The notes beneath the pieces are model-generated. The model was not told where the DNA came from. It searched no databases and saw nothing but the letters and a program-made list of their open reading frames with translations. Positions 53,742 through 62,965 of a DNA stretch of 64,000 bases are shown here, piece after piece. Source of the DNA: Roseisalinus antarcticus (GTDB lineage Bacteria; Pseudomonadota; Alphaproteobacteria; Rhodobacterales; Rhodobacteraceae); the NCBI RefSeq assembly GCF_900172355.1, contig NZ_FWFZ01000010.1, positions 62,001-126,000 of the forward strand, given 5' to 3'. The position numbers were made by a program, and so were the translations under genes. Within the stretch, counting starts at the first letter, position 1. Every line of letters begins with the position of its first letter.

Positions 53742-54470
53742 CTAGGCCCGCCGGTCGACCCGGGCCAGCTGCGGATCGCCCCCGGCGGCCTCGTCCCGGC
53801 GGGCCCGCGCGGCCACCACGAGTGCGCTGAAAAGCCGCCGCTGCCGGCGCTGGTAAAACAGGTGTTCGGGATGCCATTGCACCCCGACGGTGAAGGGATC
53901 GCGCGTGCCCTCGACCGCCTGGACCATGCCGCCGGTATCCTCGGCCGCGATCTTCATCCCGCGCCCCAGGCGATCGACCGCCTGGGTGTGCAGCGCATTG
54001 ACCCGCACCGCAGAGCCACCCAGCAGCTGGCGAAGCCGGGTCTGCGGACAGGTCCGGATCTCGCGGCGCGGCAGGATCGTCTTGTAGTGGCGGGCCTGCG
54101 GATACTGGCTCCAGGCGTCCTGATGCAGGGTCCCGCCCATGGCGACGTTCAGCATCTGCGCCCCGCGACAGATGCCGAGGACGGGCAGCCCCTCGTCGAC
54201 CGCCGTTTCCGCCAGACGCCGTTCCAACGCGTCCCGGGCGGCATCGATCCGCGCCGTCGCCCGCAGCTCGCCGCCGTAGAGCTCGGCCGAGATGTCGTCG
54301 CCGCCGCCGATGATGAGCCCGTCGATCGTGTCGAGATCCGCGGGCCGCCCGGTGCCCCAGCGCACGGCGCGCCCGCCCGCAAGCCAGACGTTCAGCGCCA
54401 CCAGCGGAAAAATCCGCCAGCCGGAGCGGCGCGAGGTGGTCACGCCGATGGTCGGGGTGGTCCTGGTCAT
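53742..54470 (-). CDS. class I glutamine-amidotransferase-like (peptidase C26) hydrolase
   Basis: 242 residues from the ATG at 54470, which overlaps the amidoligase stop as ATGA. The triad is seen as the nucleophile Cys in LPVLGICRGAQMLNVAMGG, with His and Glu in VGVQWHPEHLFYQRRQ. DGLIIGGGDDISAELYGGE is the oxyanion-side block. This is the gamma-glutamyl hydrolase/PuuD branch, which cleaves gamma-glutamyl amides. Its partner gene encodes an amidoligase, so the two could make and break the same amide bond or use glutamine as an amine source (inference). There is no signal peptide. Confidence 0.85.
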   Translation of the reverse strand: MTRTTPTIGVTTSRRSGWRIFPLVALNVWLAGGRAVRWGTGRPADLDTIDGLIIGGGDDISAELYGGELRATARIDAARDALERRLAETAVDEGLPVLGICRGAQMLNVAMGGTLHQDAWSQYPQARHYKTILPRREIRTCPQTRLRQLLGGSAVRVNALHTQAVDRLGRGMKIAAEDTGGMVQAVEGTRDPFTVGVQWHPEHLFYQRRQRRLFSALVVAARARRDEAAGGDPQLARVDRRA

Positions 54471-55492
54471 TGCGGCGCCCCGGGACCGCCTTCGGGCGCG
54501 AGCTGGGCGAGTGGACCCAGCGCCTCGGTCATCCTGTCCTGCCAGTCCTGGTGGGGCGGGCGCAGGGGGACGTTTTCGAAATCGCCGCGCAGGGCACAGA
54601 GGCGGGAAAGACAGTCCGGGTCTGCGGCAACCCTCTCTGCCAGGATCCAGCGCCGCCATTCGTAGCCCAGCGACCAGCCTGGGGTTCCGAACCGCGTCTC
54701 GGGCATCCTGTAGTGATAGGTCGGACGCGCCTTGACCGCCCCCGCCTCCGCCTGACGGCGCGCAAAGCGGTCGGGCGCGAGATGGGCATAGGCCGGCAGC
54801 AGGTCGAGCCCGTGGTTGCGATCCGAGATATGCGCGTCGACCGCGTCGAGCAGGTGGCCCAAGTCGGCATCGCCGCCCATTTCCGCCAGCGCATCCACGA
54901 AGGCGCCCGGAAAGATCCGCGTGAACGGCAGCACCCGGCGGCTGACATCGAGCGGATCTCTCGCCCGCAACCAGGGCTCCAGCAGGGCGAAGGCGAGCGC
55001 TGTGCGCGGCATGTCCGTCCCGTTCTCAGGGTCCGCCAGTTCGACATTCAGATGCAGCCCGAAGCCATAGAGCAGCCCGTCGCGGGAGCCCGACGCCCCG
55101 GCGTCCGACAGCGCGTCCATCATCCGCTCCACCAGCGGCAGCCGGGACCGGGCAAGCGGCTCGGTCACGATCTCGAGCGGCACCACGCGGCGGGCGATAT
55201 CGACGGCAAGCTCGGCGCCCTCCGACGTCGCCTCCGGCCGCAGACGCGTGTCCAGGTAGAGGTCCAGGCCGCCGATCCGGCTGTCCTCCAGCCGCCATTG
55301 TCCAGCCTTCGGGTGCGAGAGGTCGCCCCCAAGGCAGTCCCGCAGGATCGCCGCCGCGGGTTCGTCGTCGAGGTCGCCGAACTCGATCTCGATCCCCGTT
55401 CTGCGCCCGTCCTTGCGCTCGTCGCCATCGGCGCCCGGCAGTGGCGGGAAAGCGTCGAGCGCCAGGGCGGTCTCTGTCACATTCTGGTCCAT
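54467..55492 (-). CDS. amidoligase-family (COOH-NH2 ligase) enzyme
   Basis: 341 residues. RRTGIEIEFGDLDDEPAAAI (about residues 30-49), the family's GxEIEF strand, then LYLDTRLRPEATSEGAELAV and LLYGFGLHLNVELADPENG (about residues 145-163) match the glutamine-synthetase-like amidoligase fold (PF12224). The acidic residues of GIEIEF and the HLN strand are the expected metal ligands. Amidoligases of this type were grouped by comparative genomics with glutamine-amidotransferase-fold hydrolases and are thought to modify peptides or cell-wall components; few have been assayed. The overlapping downstream gene fits that pairing. Upstream is a 468-bp divergent gap toward gpsA. Confidence 0.8.
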   Translation of the reverse strand: MDQNVTETALALDAFPPLPGADGDERKDGRRTGIEIEFGDLDDEPAAAILRDCLGGDLSHPKAGQWRLEDSRIGGLDLYLDTRLRPEATSEGAELAVDIARRVVPLEIVTEPLARSRLPLVERMMDALSDAGASGSRDGLLYGFGLHLNVELADPENGTDMPRTALAFALLEPWLRARDPLDVSRRVLPFTRIFPGAFVDALAEMGGDADLGHLLDAVDAHISDRNHGLDLLPAYAHLAPDRFARRQAEAGAVKARPTYHYRMPETRFGTPGWSLGYEWRRWILAERVAADPDCLSRLCALRGDFENVPLRPPHQDWQDRMTEALGPLAQLAPEGGPGAPQ

Positions 55493-55560
55493 GACGGGGG
55501 AACGCGAAGGCCCGCACCGAAGTTCCGATGGCGGGTACCCCCAAGAGCGGTCCTGACCCC

Positions 55561-55581
55561 TAACTTCATACCATCAAGTTA
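55561..55581. promoter_or_regulatory. inverted repeat upstream of the amidoligase operon
   Basis: TAACTT, nine bases, AAGTTA: a perfect 6-bp-arm repeat 69 bp before the amidoligase ATG, in the 468-bp divergent region 55493-55960. It looks like an operator; the regulator is unknown. Confidence 0.4.
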
Positions 55582-55844
55582 CTTTTCAGAATCTACCGTC
55601 AAGATTTCCGCCTCAGTGCCCCCGGCCTGACAGCCCGAATCCCGCCCCTGCTCCGCGCGGCGGACCGGAGGGCTTTCGACGCGCAGAACGGCGCCGGCCG
55701 ATTCAAGAGAATGCCCGATTTTTGCGCGGCATGCCTGAAAGGCGGGCCGCCTCTCTATCCCGCCCCGGAAACCGCCGCGAAATTCCGACAATGCCCGACA
55801 TCTTGCACCCGCAGCATTGACTTTGCCCCCGTTGAACACATCGT

Positions 55845-55866
55845 TTACGACATGAATGGTACGTAA
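55845..55866. promoter_or_regulatory. inverted repeat upstream of gpsA
   Basis: TTACG, 12 bases, CGTAA, 95 bp before the gpsA ATG, in the same gap and close to a TTGACT element at 55817-55822. It is a possible operator for the osmolyte operon. No further feature is seen in the gap. Confidence 0.35.
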
Positions 55867-55960
55867 GCGACAAATATCGAAGGCCCCGCGAGACCTTCGC
55901 AAAGCCCCGGGCTAACCCCCCAGTGGACAATATTTCGCTTTTCTGGATCCGAGGACATCA

Positions 55961-57103
55961 ATGAAAGATCAAGTCGTCTCTGGCGCTCCGTCGTCCTTTC
56001 CTGCGCATCCCTACCGCAAGGCCGCCGTCATCGGCGCCGGCTCCTGGGGGACCGCGCTGGCCGTCACCATGGCGCGGGCGGGCTGTGCCGTCTCGATCTA
56101 CGGACGCGATCCGGAAGTGATCGCCGAGATGAACACGAAATCCACGACCGAACGCTTTCTGCCCGGCGTGTCGCTGCCCGGGAACCTCACCGGCGTCACC
56201 GACATGGCGCAGGCGTTGGAGGGGGCAGAGGCGGTGCTGATCGTCGTCCCCTCGCGCAGTGTCCGCGAGGTCTCGAGGCAGGTCGCCGAACACGTGCCCG
56301 CCGGCATCCCCATCGCCGTCTGCGCCAAGGGGATCGAGCCGGACACCGGCCTTCTGATGACCCAGGTCGCCGAGCAGGAGCTGAACGGCCACCCGATCGG
56401 CTGCCTTTCTGGCCCGACCTTCGCGCTGGAGACGGCCCTGGGCCATCCGACGGCGGCCACCGCGGCTTTTCCGTTCTCCTATGGCGACCGGCTGAAGCCC
56501 CACGACAGCCCGGCCGTCCGCCTGGCGGTGTCGCTGTCCACGGAAAGCTTCCGCGTCTACGTCTCCGACGACCTGGTCGGGGTCGAGATCGGCGGCGCGG
56601 TCAAGAACATCATCGCGATCGCCTGCGGCCTGATGACCGGCGCGGGCTTTGCCGAGAATACACGCGCCGCACTGATCACCCGCGGCCTCGACGAGATGAA
56701 GGCCCTGGCCGAGGCGCTCGGCGGGCGGCGCGAGACGGTGACCGGCCTGTCCGGGATCGGCGACCTCGCGCTGACCTGTTCCAGCGCCACGTCGCGTAAC
56801 ATGGCACTGGGCCAGCAGCTGGGCGAGGGCCTGTCCCGCGCGCAATGCTTCGAGGGCAAGCCCGTCGTCGTGGAAGGCGAGCTCAACGCCATATCGGTGA
56901 CGGACCTCGCCCGCAGCCTCAAGGTCGCCATGCCGATCTGAGAAACAGTGCGCTCGATCCTCCATGACGGCGCCGGCCTCGGCAAGGCCTTCGCCAGCCT
57001 CTGGGCCCGCCCGATCGAGGCGGAACCCCGGGCCATGGACCTGTCATTCGACCACCCCGCAACAGAACAAGACATTGCAACATTTGCAGAAAGGATCTCA
57101 TGA
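55961..57103 (+). pseudogene. gpsA: glycerol-3-phosphate dehydrogenase GpsA, interrupted by in-frame TGA at 56939-56941
   Basis: The 326 residues before the TGA hold the NAD(P) fold (KAAVIGAGSWGTALAVTMAR), KGIEPDTGLLMTQVA, the catalytic lysine block EIGGAVKNIIAIACGLMTGA and LSGIGDLALTCSSATSRN. The family normally continues about 50 residues after VTDLARSLKVAMPI. Here the stop stands exactly there, and the same frame goes on with ETVRSILHDGAGLGKAFASL, ARPIEAEPRAMDL and ends at 57101-57103 in an ATGA overlap with the next start. So the original gene was about 380 residues and coupled to the phosphatase gene. The TGA replaces a codon that is Cys in some relatives (TGC to TGA). It may be a real mutation, leaving a short but perhaps active enzyme, or an error. 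Confidence 0.75.
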
Positions 57104-57876
57104 ACCGGCGCGAAAAATTCGGTGTATCTGACATATCCGACAAGGACTTCGTCCTCGCAACCGACCTAGATGGCACCTTCCTCGGGGGATCGGACGAGCA
57201 GAGGAAGAGCCTCTATTCCTGGATAGAGACCAACCGGAGCCGCGTCGGACTGATCTTCGTGACCGGGCGCGATCCTGGCTTCATCCATGACCTGACGCGC
57301 AAGATGGGCGTGCCGCGCCCCGATTTCGTGATCGCGGACGTGGGGACCACCATCGCCACGATGGACCGGAACCACATCGTCTCTCCGATCCCCGAGCTGG
57401 AGGAAGAGATCGCGGTCGCTTGGGGCGACGCCGGGTCCAAGGCGCAATTCGCGCTGACCGGCGCGGCCGGGCTCAGGCTGCAGTCGACCCTGTTCCGCTA
57501 CCGGCTGAGCTACGACATGGACCCGGCGCTGTTCGACGAGGCCGCGGTCGACACGATCGCGGAGCTCGGCCTCGACACGATCGTGTCTGACAACCGCTTT
57601 TTCGATGTCCTGCCGAAAGGGGTCAGCAAGGGCCCCTCGCTGCTGCGCCTTCTGACGCACCTGGGCATCGACAACCGGCGCGTCCTGGTGGCCGGCGACA
57701 CCATGAACGACCTGACCATGTTGAAGATGGGCCTGCCGGCGGTGGCCGTCGGCGGATCCGAGCCGGCGCTGATCGACGAGGTGGAAGACCTGGAGCACGT
57801 CTACGCGGCACAGGCCGAGGGCGCCGCCGGGATCGCCGAGGCGATCCTGCACCACAACCTCTTCACTGCCGACTGA
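57100..57876 (+). CDS. HAD-family phosphatase, probable glucosylglycerol-3-phosphate phosphatase
   Basis: 258 residues. Motif I is LATDLDGTFLGGSD (nucleophile Asp and the acid two residues on), motif II is FVTGRDPGF, motif III the Lys in LPKGVSKGPSLLRLL and motif IV GDTMNDLTMLKMG. This is the sucrose-phosphatase-like C2B cap type. Next to a glucosylglycerol-phosphate synthase it most likely removes the phosphate from glucosylglycerol-3-phosphate to give the osmolyte. The protein is not homologous to the cyanobacterial StpA type as far as I can judge, so the assignment comes from context. The ATG overlaps the original gpsA stop, and the next gene starts 12 bp after it. Confidence 0.75.
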   Translation: MNRREKFGVSDISDKDFVLATDLDGTFLGGSDEQRKSLYSWIETNRSRVGLIFVTGRDPGFIHDLTRKMGVPRPDFVIADVGTTIATMDRNHIVSPIPELEEEIAVAWGDAGSKAQFALTGAAGLRLQSTLFRYRLSYDMDPALFDEAAVDTIAELGLDTIVSDNRFFDVLPKGVSKGPSLLRLLTHLGIDNRRVLVAGDTMNDLTMLKMGLPAVAVGGSEPALIDEVEDLEHVYAAQAEGAAGIAEAILHHNLFTAD

Positions 57877-57888
57877 AAGGACCGTCCC

Positions 57889-59379
57889 ATGTCATCCGAA
57901 ATGGTCATCGTGTACCATCGCCAGCCCTACGAGGAAGTCGAGGAAAACGGCAAGATCGTCCTGCGCGAGAACAAAAGCCCGAACGGGATCGTGCCGACGC
58001 TCAAGGGGTTTTTCGGCAAGGTCAATCACGGCGCCTGGATCGCCTGGAAGCTGGCCGACGATCCCGACAATCCTGATTTCGAACGACGGATCGAGATCGA
58101 CGACGATTACGGCAGCTACTCGGTGTCACGCCTGGCCCTGTCCGAGGACCAGGTGCGCGAATTCTACCACGTCACCTCGAAAGAGGCGTTCTGGCCGATC
58201 CTGCACGGCTTCAAGGAGCGCTACAATTACGACCCTGTGGACTGGGCCAACTTCCAGTCCGTCAATCGCCGCTTTGCGCAGGCGGCCGCCGAAGAGGCGG
58301 CAGAAGGGGCGCTCGTCTGGGTTCACGATTACAACCTGTGGCTCGTCCCCGGGTATCTGCGCGAGATGCGCCCCGATGTCAGGATCGCCTTCTTCCACCA
58401 CACGCCGTTCCCGTCCTCGGACATCTTCAACCTGCTGCCCTGGCGGCGCGAGATCATCGCGAGCCTTCTGGCCTGCGACGACGTGGGCTTTCACATCCCG
58501 CGCTATGCCGCGAATTTCGTCTCGGTTGCCAGCAGCCTGTTCGACGTGGAAGTCATCGAGCGCAAGCAGGTCCCCGAGAAGTGGATCTCGGACGGGGCCG
58601 CGCTGACCGAACGGACCTGGCCCAACGCCATCCGGTGCGACGACCATGACGTGGCTGTCAGCGTCACGCCGGTAGGGGTCGACATCGGCTATATCGACGA
58701 CATCGCCCGCTCCGAGGAGACGGCTGTCCAGACCAAGCGGATTAAGGAAGAGACGGACGAGGTGAAGCTGATCCTGTCGGTCGGCCGCACCGATTACACC
58801 AAGGGCGGCATCGAGCAGCTGGCGAGCTTCGAGCGGATCCTGGAGTTCAACCCCGAGCTGCGCGGCAAGGTCCGCCTGATGCATGTCTCGGTCGCGGCAA
58901 ACCGCAACATGGCCGCCTACGAAGAGATCCAGACCGAGATGGAGCAGATCGTCGGGCGGGTGAATGGCCGCTTCGGCACGCTGGAATGGCAGCCGGTCAC
59001 CTTCATCTCGCGCGCTATCCCGTTCACCCGGCTCGTGTCCTACTACCAATCGGCGGACGTGGCCTGGATCACGCCCCTCGCGGACGGCATGAACCTCGTC
59101 GCCAAGGAGTTCATCGCCTCGCGGATCGATGGGGGCGGTGTGCTGGTGCTCTCTGAATTCGCGGGCGCCGCGGTGGAACTGGCGGATGCGATCATCACCA
59201 ATCCGTTCTCTTACAGGGCCATGGACCTGACGATCCTGAGCGCATTGGAGCTGCCGGAGCTAGAAGCCCGCCAGCGGATGAAGGGCCTGCGCAAGGCCGT
59301 GCAGGAAACCGACGTGCGCGGCTGGATGCCGGGGACACTGAAGATGCGAAGCGACGAGAACAGCGAAAGCGCGGCCTGA
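57889..59379 (+). CDS. ggpS: glucosylglycerol-phosphate synthase GgpS (GT20)
   Basis: 496 residues. GT20 retaining glycosyltransferase related to Ots[74 protein letters not shown] and [19 protein letters not shown], followed by [14 protein letters not shown]. The N-terminus ([32 protein letters not shown]) lacks the typical OtsA opening and fits GgpS, which joins ADP-glucose to glycerol-3-phosphate. With gpsA making the acceptor and a phosphatase following, the three genes form a glucosylglycerol pathway. A trehalose-phosphate synthase is the alternative, but no otsB-type partner with that context is seen. Confidence 0.82.
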   Translation: MSSEMVIVYHRQPYEEVEENGKIVLRENKSPNGIVPTLKGFFGKVNHGAWIAWKLADDPDNPDFERRIEIDDDYGSYSVSRLALSEDQVREFYHVTSKEAFWPILHGFKERYNYDPVDWANFQSVNRRFAQAAAEEAAEGALVWVHDYNLWLVPGYLREMRPDVRIAFFHHTPFPSSDIFNLLPWRREIIASLLACDDVGFHIPRYAANFVSVASSLFDVEVIERKQVPEKWISDGAALTERTWPNAIRCDDHDVAVSVTPVGVDIGYIDDIARSEETAVQTKRIKEETDEVKLILSVGRTDYTKGGIEQLASFERILEFNPELRGKVRLMHVSVAANRNMAAYEEIQTEMEQIVGRVNGRFGTLEWQPVTFISRAIPFTRLVSYYQSADVAWITPLADGMNLVAKEFIASRIDGGGVLVLSEFAGAAVELADAIITNPFSYRAMDLTILSALELPELEARQRMKGLRKAVQETDVRGWMPGTLKMRSDENSESAA

Positions 59380-59392
59380 CGCCGACGCGCCC

Positions 59393-59415
59393 GCCGGGGC
59401 CGGATCGGCCCCGGC
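59393..59415. terminator. 10-bp perfect palindrome between ggpS and rhaI
   Basis: GCCGGGGCCG and CGGCCCCGGC around a GAT loop, 13 bp after the ggpS stop. It lies between convergent genes and may block read-through from both sides, though no T-run is present. Confidence 0.55.
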
Positions 59416-59488
59416 AGAGGACATTGCCCGCCAGGCCCCCGAACCGCACCCCCAAGGGTGCCGTCGGGGCAGGCCGGGCGCGTAACCG

Positions 59489-59503
59489 CCCCCCCCCCCC
59501 CCC
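59489..59503. repeat. run of 15 C between ggpS and rhaI
   Basis: Fifteen consecutive C bases, 5 bp from the rhaI stop on the plus strand. It lies outside coding DNA. It is a candidate for slippage or an assembly uncertainty in length. Confidence 0.9.
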
Positions 59504-59508
59504 AGAAA

Positions 59509-60783
59509 TCAGACGATGCCGCCGCCCGCCCCGCTGACCGCCGGACGCTCTGCCGCGACCGCGGCGCGGTAGCCTGACGCGCGGTAGGCCGCGACCGGGT
59601 CGATGGCGCCGCCCGCTTCGAAGCGGGCCATCGCCAGGATCGGCTCCACATCCGTGCGGAACCCGGCCTTGAGCAGGGTGGTCGCCATCAGCGCGTCATT
59701 CGCCTCCTGACATTCCGCCAGCGCCGCGCGATCCACCAACAGTGCCTGGGCATAGGCCCGCTGCACCTCTGTGGCCGAGACCATCAGGCTCTCGATCGGA
59801 TCGGTGACGTTGTGGCTTTGATCGAGCATGTGCATCGGGTTGAAATCCGGGTTGTGCGCGGCCTCGACCAGCTCGTTGAACACCAGGAACAGGCGATAGG
59901 GGTCGATGCTGCCGGTATCGAGGTCGTCGTCCCCGTACTTGCTGTCGTTGAAGTGGAACCCCCCGAGTTTGCCGAACTGGGTCAGCCGGGCGACGATCAT
60001 CTCGATGTTCACGGTCGGCGCGTGGTGGCCGAGGTCCACGAGGCACTTGGCCTTGTCCCCCAGTTGCTGCGCGATCAGCAGGTTGGTGCCCCAATCCTGC
60101 ACCACCGTGGAATAGAACGCGGGCTCGTAGATCTTGTGTTCGGTCAGCAGCGTCCAGTCGTCCGGCAGGGCGTCGTAGACCGTGCGTGTGGCGTCGAGAT
60201 AGCGTTCGAACTGGCGGGTGAAGTTGGTCTGGCCAGGGAAGTTGGACCCGTCCCCGATCCAGATCGTCAGCGCCTTCGACCCGATCTGCCGGCCAAGCTC
60301 GATACAGGCGATGTTGTGGTCGATCGCCTGCCGGCGCGTGGCCGCATCCGTGTGCGAGAGCGATCCGAACTTGTAGCTGAGCGCCTGGTCGGGCTGGTCT
60401 TGGAAGGTGTTGGAATTCATCGCGTCGAACGTCAGCCCGACCTCTTGCGCCTTGCTGTTGAGGTCCGCCGCCGGCTGCGCATCCCACGGGATATGCAGCG
60501 ACACCGAGGGCGTCGCCCGGGTCAGCTTATGGATCACGCCGCAATCTTCGAGCTTGTCGAAGATGTCGCGCGGCTCTCCGGGGCCGGGAAAGCGGGCAAA
60601 TCGGGTGCCGCCGGTGCCGACGCCCCAGCTGGGCACCGCGACACCGTAGCCCGCCACCTTCGCCTTGATCGCCGCGATGTCGATCCCGCGCCGGTCCAGA
60701 TGCGCGCCCAGCGCCTCGTAATCGGCCGAGAGCCGTCCCTCGGCGGTGTCGTTGGCCGCCGCGATCCTGTCTGGATGTATCAT
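59509..60783 (-). CDS. rhaI: L-rhamnose catabolism isomerase RhaI
   Basis: 424 residues, a xylose-isomerase-like TIM barrel of the alphaproteobacterial/Pseudomonas L-rhamnose isomerase type. It opens MIHPDRIAAANDTAEGRLSA, and the core contains KALTIWIGDGSNFPGQTNFT, WTLLTEHKIYEPAFYSTVVQ (metal-binding Glu region), KCLVDLGHHAPTVNIEMIVA and GGFHFNDSKYGDDDLDTGSI, where Asp and His ligands sit. It converts L-rhamnose to L-rhamnulose. The gene is downstream of the rhaD fusion on the same strand, 13 bp away. Unlike the enterobacterial RhaA it belongs to a separate sequence family. The C-terminal tail (AVSGAGGGIV) ends just before the poly-C tract. Confidence 0.9.
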   Translation of the reverse strand: MIHPDRIAAANDTAEGRLSADYEALGAHLDRRGIDIAAIKAKVAGYGVAVPSWGVGTGGTRFARFPGPGEPRDIFDKLEDCGVIHKLTRATPSVSLHIPWDAQPAADLNSKAQEVGLTFDAMNSNTFQDQPDQALSYKFGSLSHTDAATRRQAIDHNIACIELGRQIGSKALTIWIGDGSNFPGQTNFTRQFERYLDATRTVYDALPDDWTLLTEHKIYEPAFYSTVVQDWGTNLLIAQQLGDKAKCLVDLGHHAPTVNIEMIVARLTQFGKLGGFHFNDSKYGDDDLDTGSIDPYRLFLVFNELVEAAHNPDFNPMHMLDQSHNVTDPIESLMVSATEVQRAYAQALLVDRAALAECQEANDALMATTLLKAGFRTDVEPILAMARFEAGGAIDPVAAYRASGYRAAVAAERPAVSGAGGGIV

Positions 60784-60796
60784 GAAACCCTCCCCT

Positions 60797-62899
60797 TCAG
60801 CGCGTGAACGCCTGGACGTTGCCTGCGTCCACGTTGATGATGTTGCCCGTCGATTTCGACGAGAGATCCGAGGCCAGGAAATACGCGGCCTCCGCGATGT
60901 CCTCGGGCAGAACGGACCGCTTGAGCATGGAGCGTTCGCGGTACATCTCCTCCAGCCCGTCCTTGTCGGTGCCGTAGGTGCCTGCGCGCTGGTCCAGCCA
61001 TTCGCCCTGCCAGATCTTGGAGCCCTTGAGCACCGCGTCCGGGTTGACCACGTTCACCCGCACCCCCATCGGCGCCCCTTCGAGCGCGAGGCACCGCGCG
61101 AGGTGAATCTCCGACGCCTTGGCCGTGCAATAGGCCGAGGCATTGGGTGACGCGGCCAGCCCGTTCTTGGAGGCGACGAAGACCACCGCCCCGCCGATGT
61201 CCTGCGCCCGGAACAGCTTGAACGCTTCGCGGCTGACCAGGAAATAGCCCGTCGACAGGATCGCCATGTTGCGGTTCCACAGCTCCAGCGTCGTGTCCTC
61301 GACCGGAGCCGAACTGGCGATGCCCGCGTTCGAGACCAGGATGTCGACGCCGCCGAACTCGGTGGCGGTCTCGGCATAGGCCGCGGCCACGGCGGCCTCG
61401 TCGGTCACGTTCATGGTGACAATGCGCACGACGTCCGGGGAGAAACGCGCCTTGAGATTGTCGGCGGTTTCGGCAAGGGCCGCGTCGTCGATATCGGCGA
61501 GCATCACGCAGGCCCCTTCGCGCAGATAGCGTTCCGCCGTGGCCGAGCCGATGCCGCCCGCGCCGCCCGTCACCAGCGCCACCCGTCCGGCCATGGATTT
61601 GGGCGCGGGCATCCGTTGCAGCTTTGCCTCTTCCAGCAGCCAGTATTCGATGTCGAAGGCCTCCTGTTCAGGCAGGCCCCGGTATTCAGACACCGCGTCT
61701 GCGCCGCGCATCACGTTGATTGCGTTGACGTAGAACTCGCCCGAGATCCGCGCCGTCGCCTTGTCCCTGGCGAAGGTGATCATACCGACGCCAGGCACCA
61801 GGTAGACCACCGCGTTCGGATCGCGCAGGGCCGGGCTGTCGTCATGTTTGCAGCGGTCGTAGTAGGCCTTGTAGTCCTCGCGATAGGCCGCGACCGCGTC
61901 GGCAAGGCCGGCCAGCGTGGCCTCCACGTCCGGCGTTGCGGGGTCGAACCCGACCACCAGCGGCCGGATCTTGGTGCGCAGGAAGTGGTCGGGGCAGGAC
62001 GTGCCGAGCGCGGCCAGCCGTTCCATGTCGGCGGCATTGACGAATTCCAGCACCGCGTCGCTGTCGTTGAAATGGCCAACCATGTGCTGGGCGCCCGAGA
62101 CCATCCCCCGGATCGCGGGCATCAGCCGGGCCGCGGTCGCGCGCCGCTCCGCCGCTGGCAGGCTTTGGTGCACCGCCCCGCCGAAGGCCGCCTTGCCGGC
62201 GGTTTCCTGGGCGAACCAGTCCATGGCCTTCTGGATGATCTCGAGCGTCAAGTCATAGCATTCCCTGGCGTCGTCCGACCAGGTGAACAGCCCGTGGCTT
62301 TCCAGCACGACGCCCTTCGCCTCGGGGTTCTTCGCGCAGAAATCCGACAGCCAGAGGCCCAGCTCGTAGCCCGGCCGTTTCCACGGCAGCCAGCCGATAT
62401 CGTCGCCGAAGATCTTCCGCGTCAGCGCCTTGCTGTCCTTTGCCGCGGCGATCGCGATGATCGCGTCCGGATGCATGTGGTCGACGTGTTTCGCCGGCAC
62501 ATAGGCATGCAGCGGGGTGTCGATGCTGGCCGCGCGCGGGTTCAGGTTGAAGGTGCAATGGGGCAGGAAGCCCACCATCTCGTCCTCGAACCCGGGCCCG
62601 CGATAGACCCCGCGCAGGGCGTTCAGCTTGTCCATGTAGAGCGTCGCGAACCCGTCCATCCGGATCGAGCCCACGTCGCCGCCCGAGCCCTTGACCCAGA
62701 GCACCTCGACGGCCTCGCCGGTCAGCGGGTCGGTTTCCATTGCCTTGGCCGAGGTGTTTCCCCCGCCGTAATTCGTGATTCTCTTGTCCGATCCCAGAAG
62801 GTTGGACCGATAGAGCAGCTTCTCCGGCTCGCTCATCGCGGCGGCGCGGCCAACGTCCCATTTGTTTTCAAGACGTTGGCTTTGGGGCATTGGGGTCAT
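60797..62899 (-). CDS. rhaD: bifunctional rhamnulose-1-phosphate aldolase / short-chain dehydrogenase
   Basis: 700 residues from the ATG at 62899, with GGAG six bases before it; an ATG four codons upstream (62911) has no such site. The N-terminal class II aldolase domain (to about residue 420) carries ITNYGGGNTSAK, HAYVPAKHVDHMHPDA (metal His pair) and VVLESHGLFTWSDD. The C-terminal short-chain dehydrogenase has VALVTGGAGGIGSATAERYL and the ILVSNAGIASS, YFLVSREAF and SAYCTAKASEIH (Tyr-x-x-x-Lys: YCTAK) motifs. It splits rhamnulose-1-phosphate to DHAP and L-lactaldehyde and oxidises the latter. The gene is transcribed divergently from the DeoR regulator over a structured operator. The rhamnulokinase gene is not in the window and may lie further on. 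Confidence 0.92.
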   Translation of the reverse strand: MTPMPQSQRLENKWDVGRAAAMSEPEKLLYRSNLLGSDKRITNYGGGNTSAKAMETDPLTGEAVEVLWVKGSGGDVGSIRMDGFATLYMDKLNALRGVYRGPGFEDEMVGFLPHCTFNLNPRAASIDTPLHAYVPAKHVDHMHPDAIIAIAAAKDSKALTRKIFGDDIGWLPWKRPGYELGLWLSDFCAKNPEAKGVVLESHGLFTWSDDARECYDLTLEIIQKAMDWFAQETAGKAAFGGAVHQSLPAAERRATAARLMPAIRGMVSGAQHMVGHFNDSDAVLEFVNAADMERLAALGTSCPDHFLRTKIRPLVVGFDPATPDVEATLAGLADAVAAYREDYKAYYDRCKHDDSPALRDPNAVVYLVPGVGMITFARDKATARISGEFYVNAINVMRGADAVSEYRGLPEQEAFDIEYWLLEEAKLQRMPAPKSMAGRVALVTGGAGGIGSATAERYLREGACVMLADIDDAALAETADNLKARFSPDVVRIVTMNVTDEAAVAAAYAETATEFGGVDILVSNAGIASSAPVEDTTLELWNRNMAILSTGYFLVSREAFKLFRAQDIGGAVVFVASKNGLAASPNASAYCTAKASEIHLARCLALEGAPMGVRVNVVNPDAVLKGSKIWQGEWLDQRAGTYGTDKDGLEEMYRERSMLKRSVLPEDIAEAAYFLASDLSSKSTGNIINVDAGNVQAFTR

Positions 62900-62965
62900 T
62901 TGTGTCTCCATGGGCGACGGAAAACGGCGCGGATTTCGCCGACAAGCTGTCCCTGAAATCATCGC

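Noticed and set aside
56939-56941. TGA in gpsA as a selenocysteine codon
   Set aside because: GpsA is not a selenoprotein family, no convincing bacterial SECIS hairpin follows the TGA, and a simple TGC-to-TGA change explains it.
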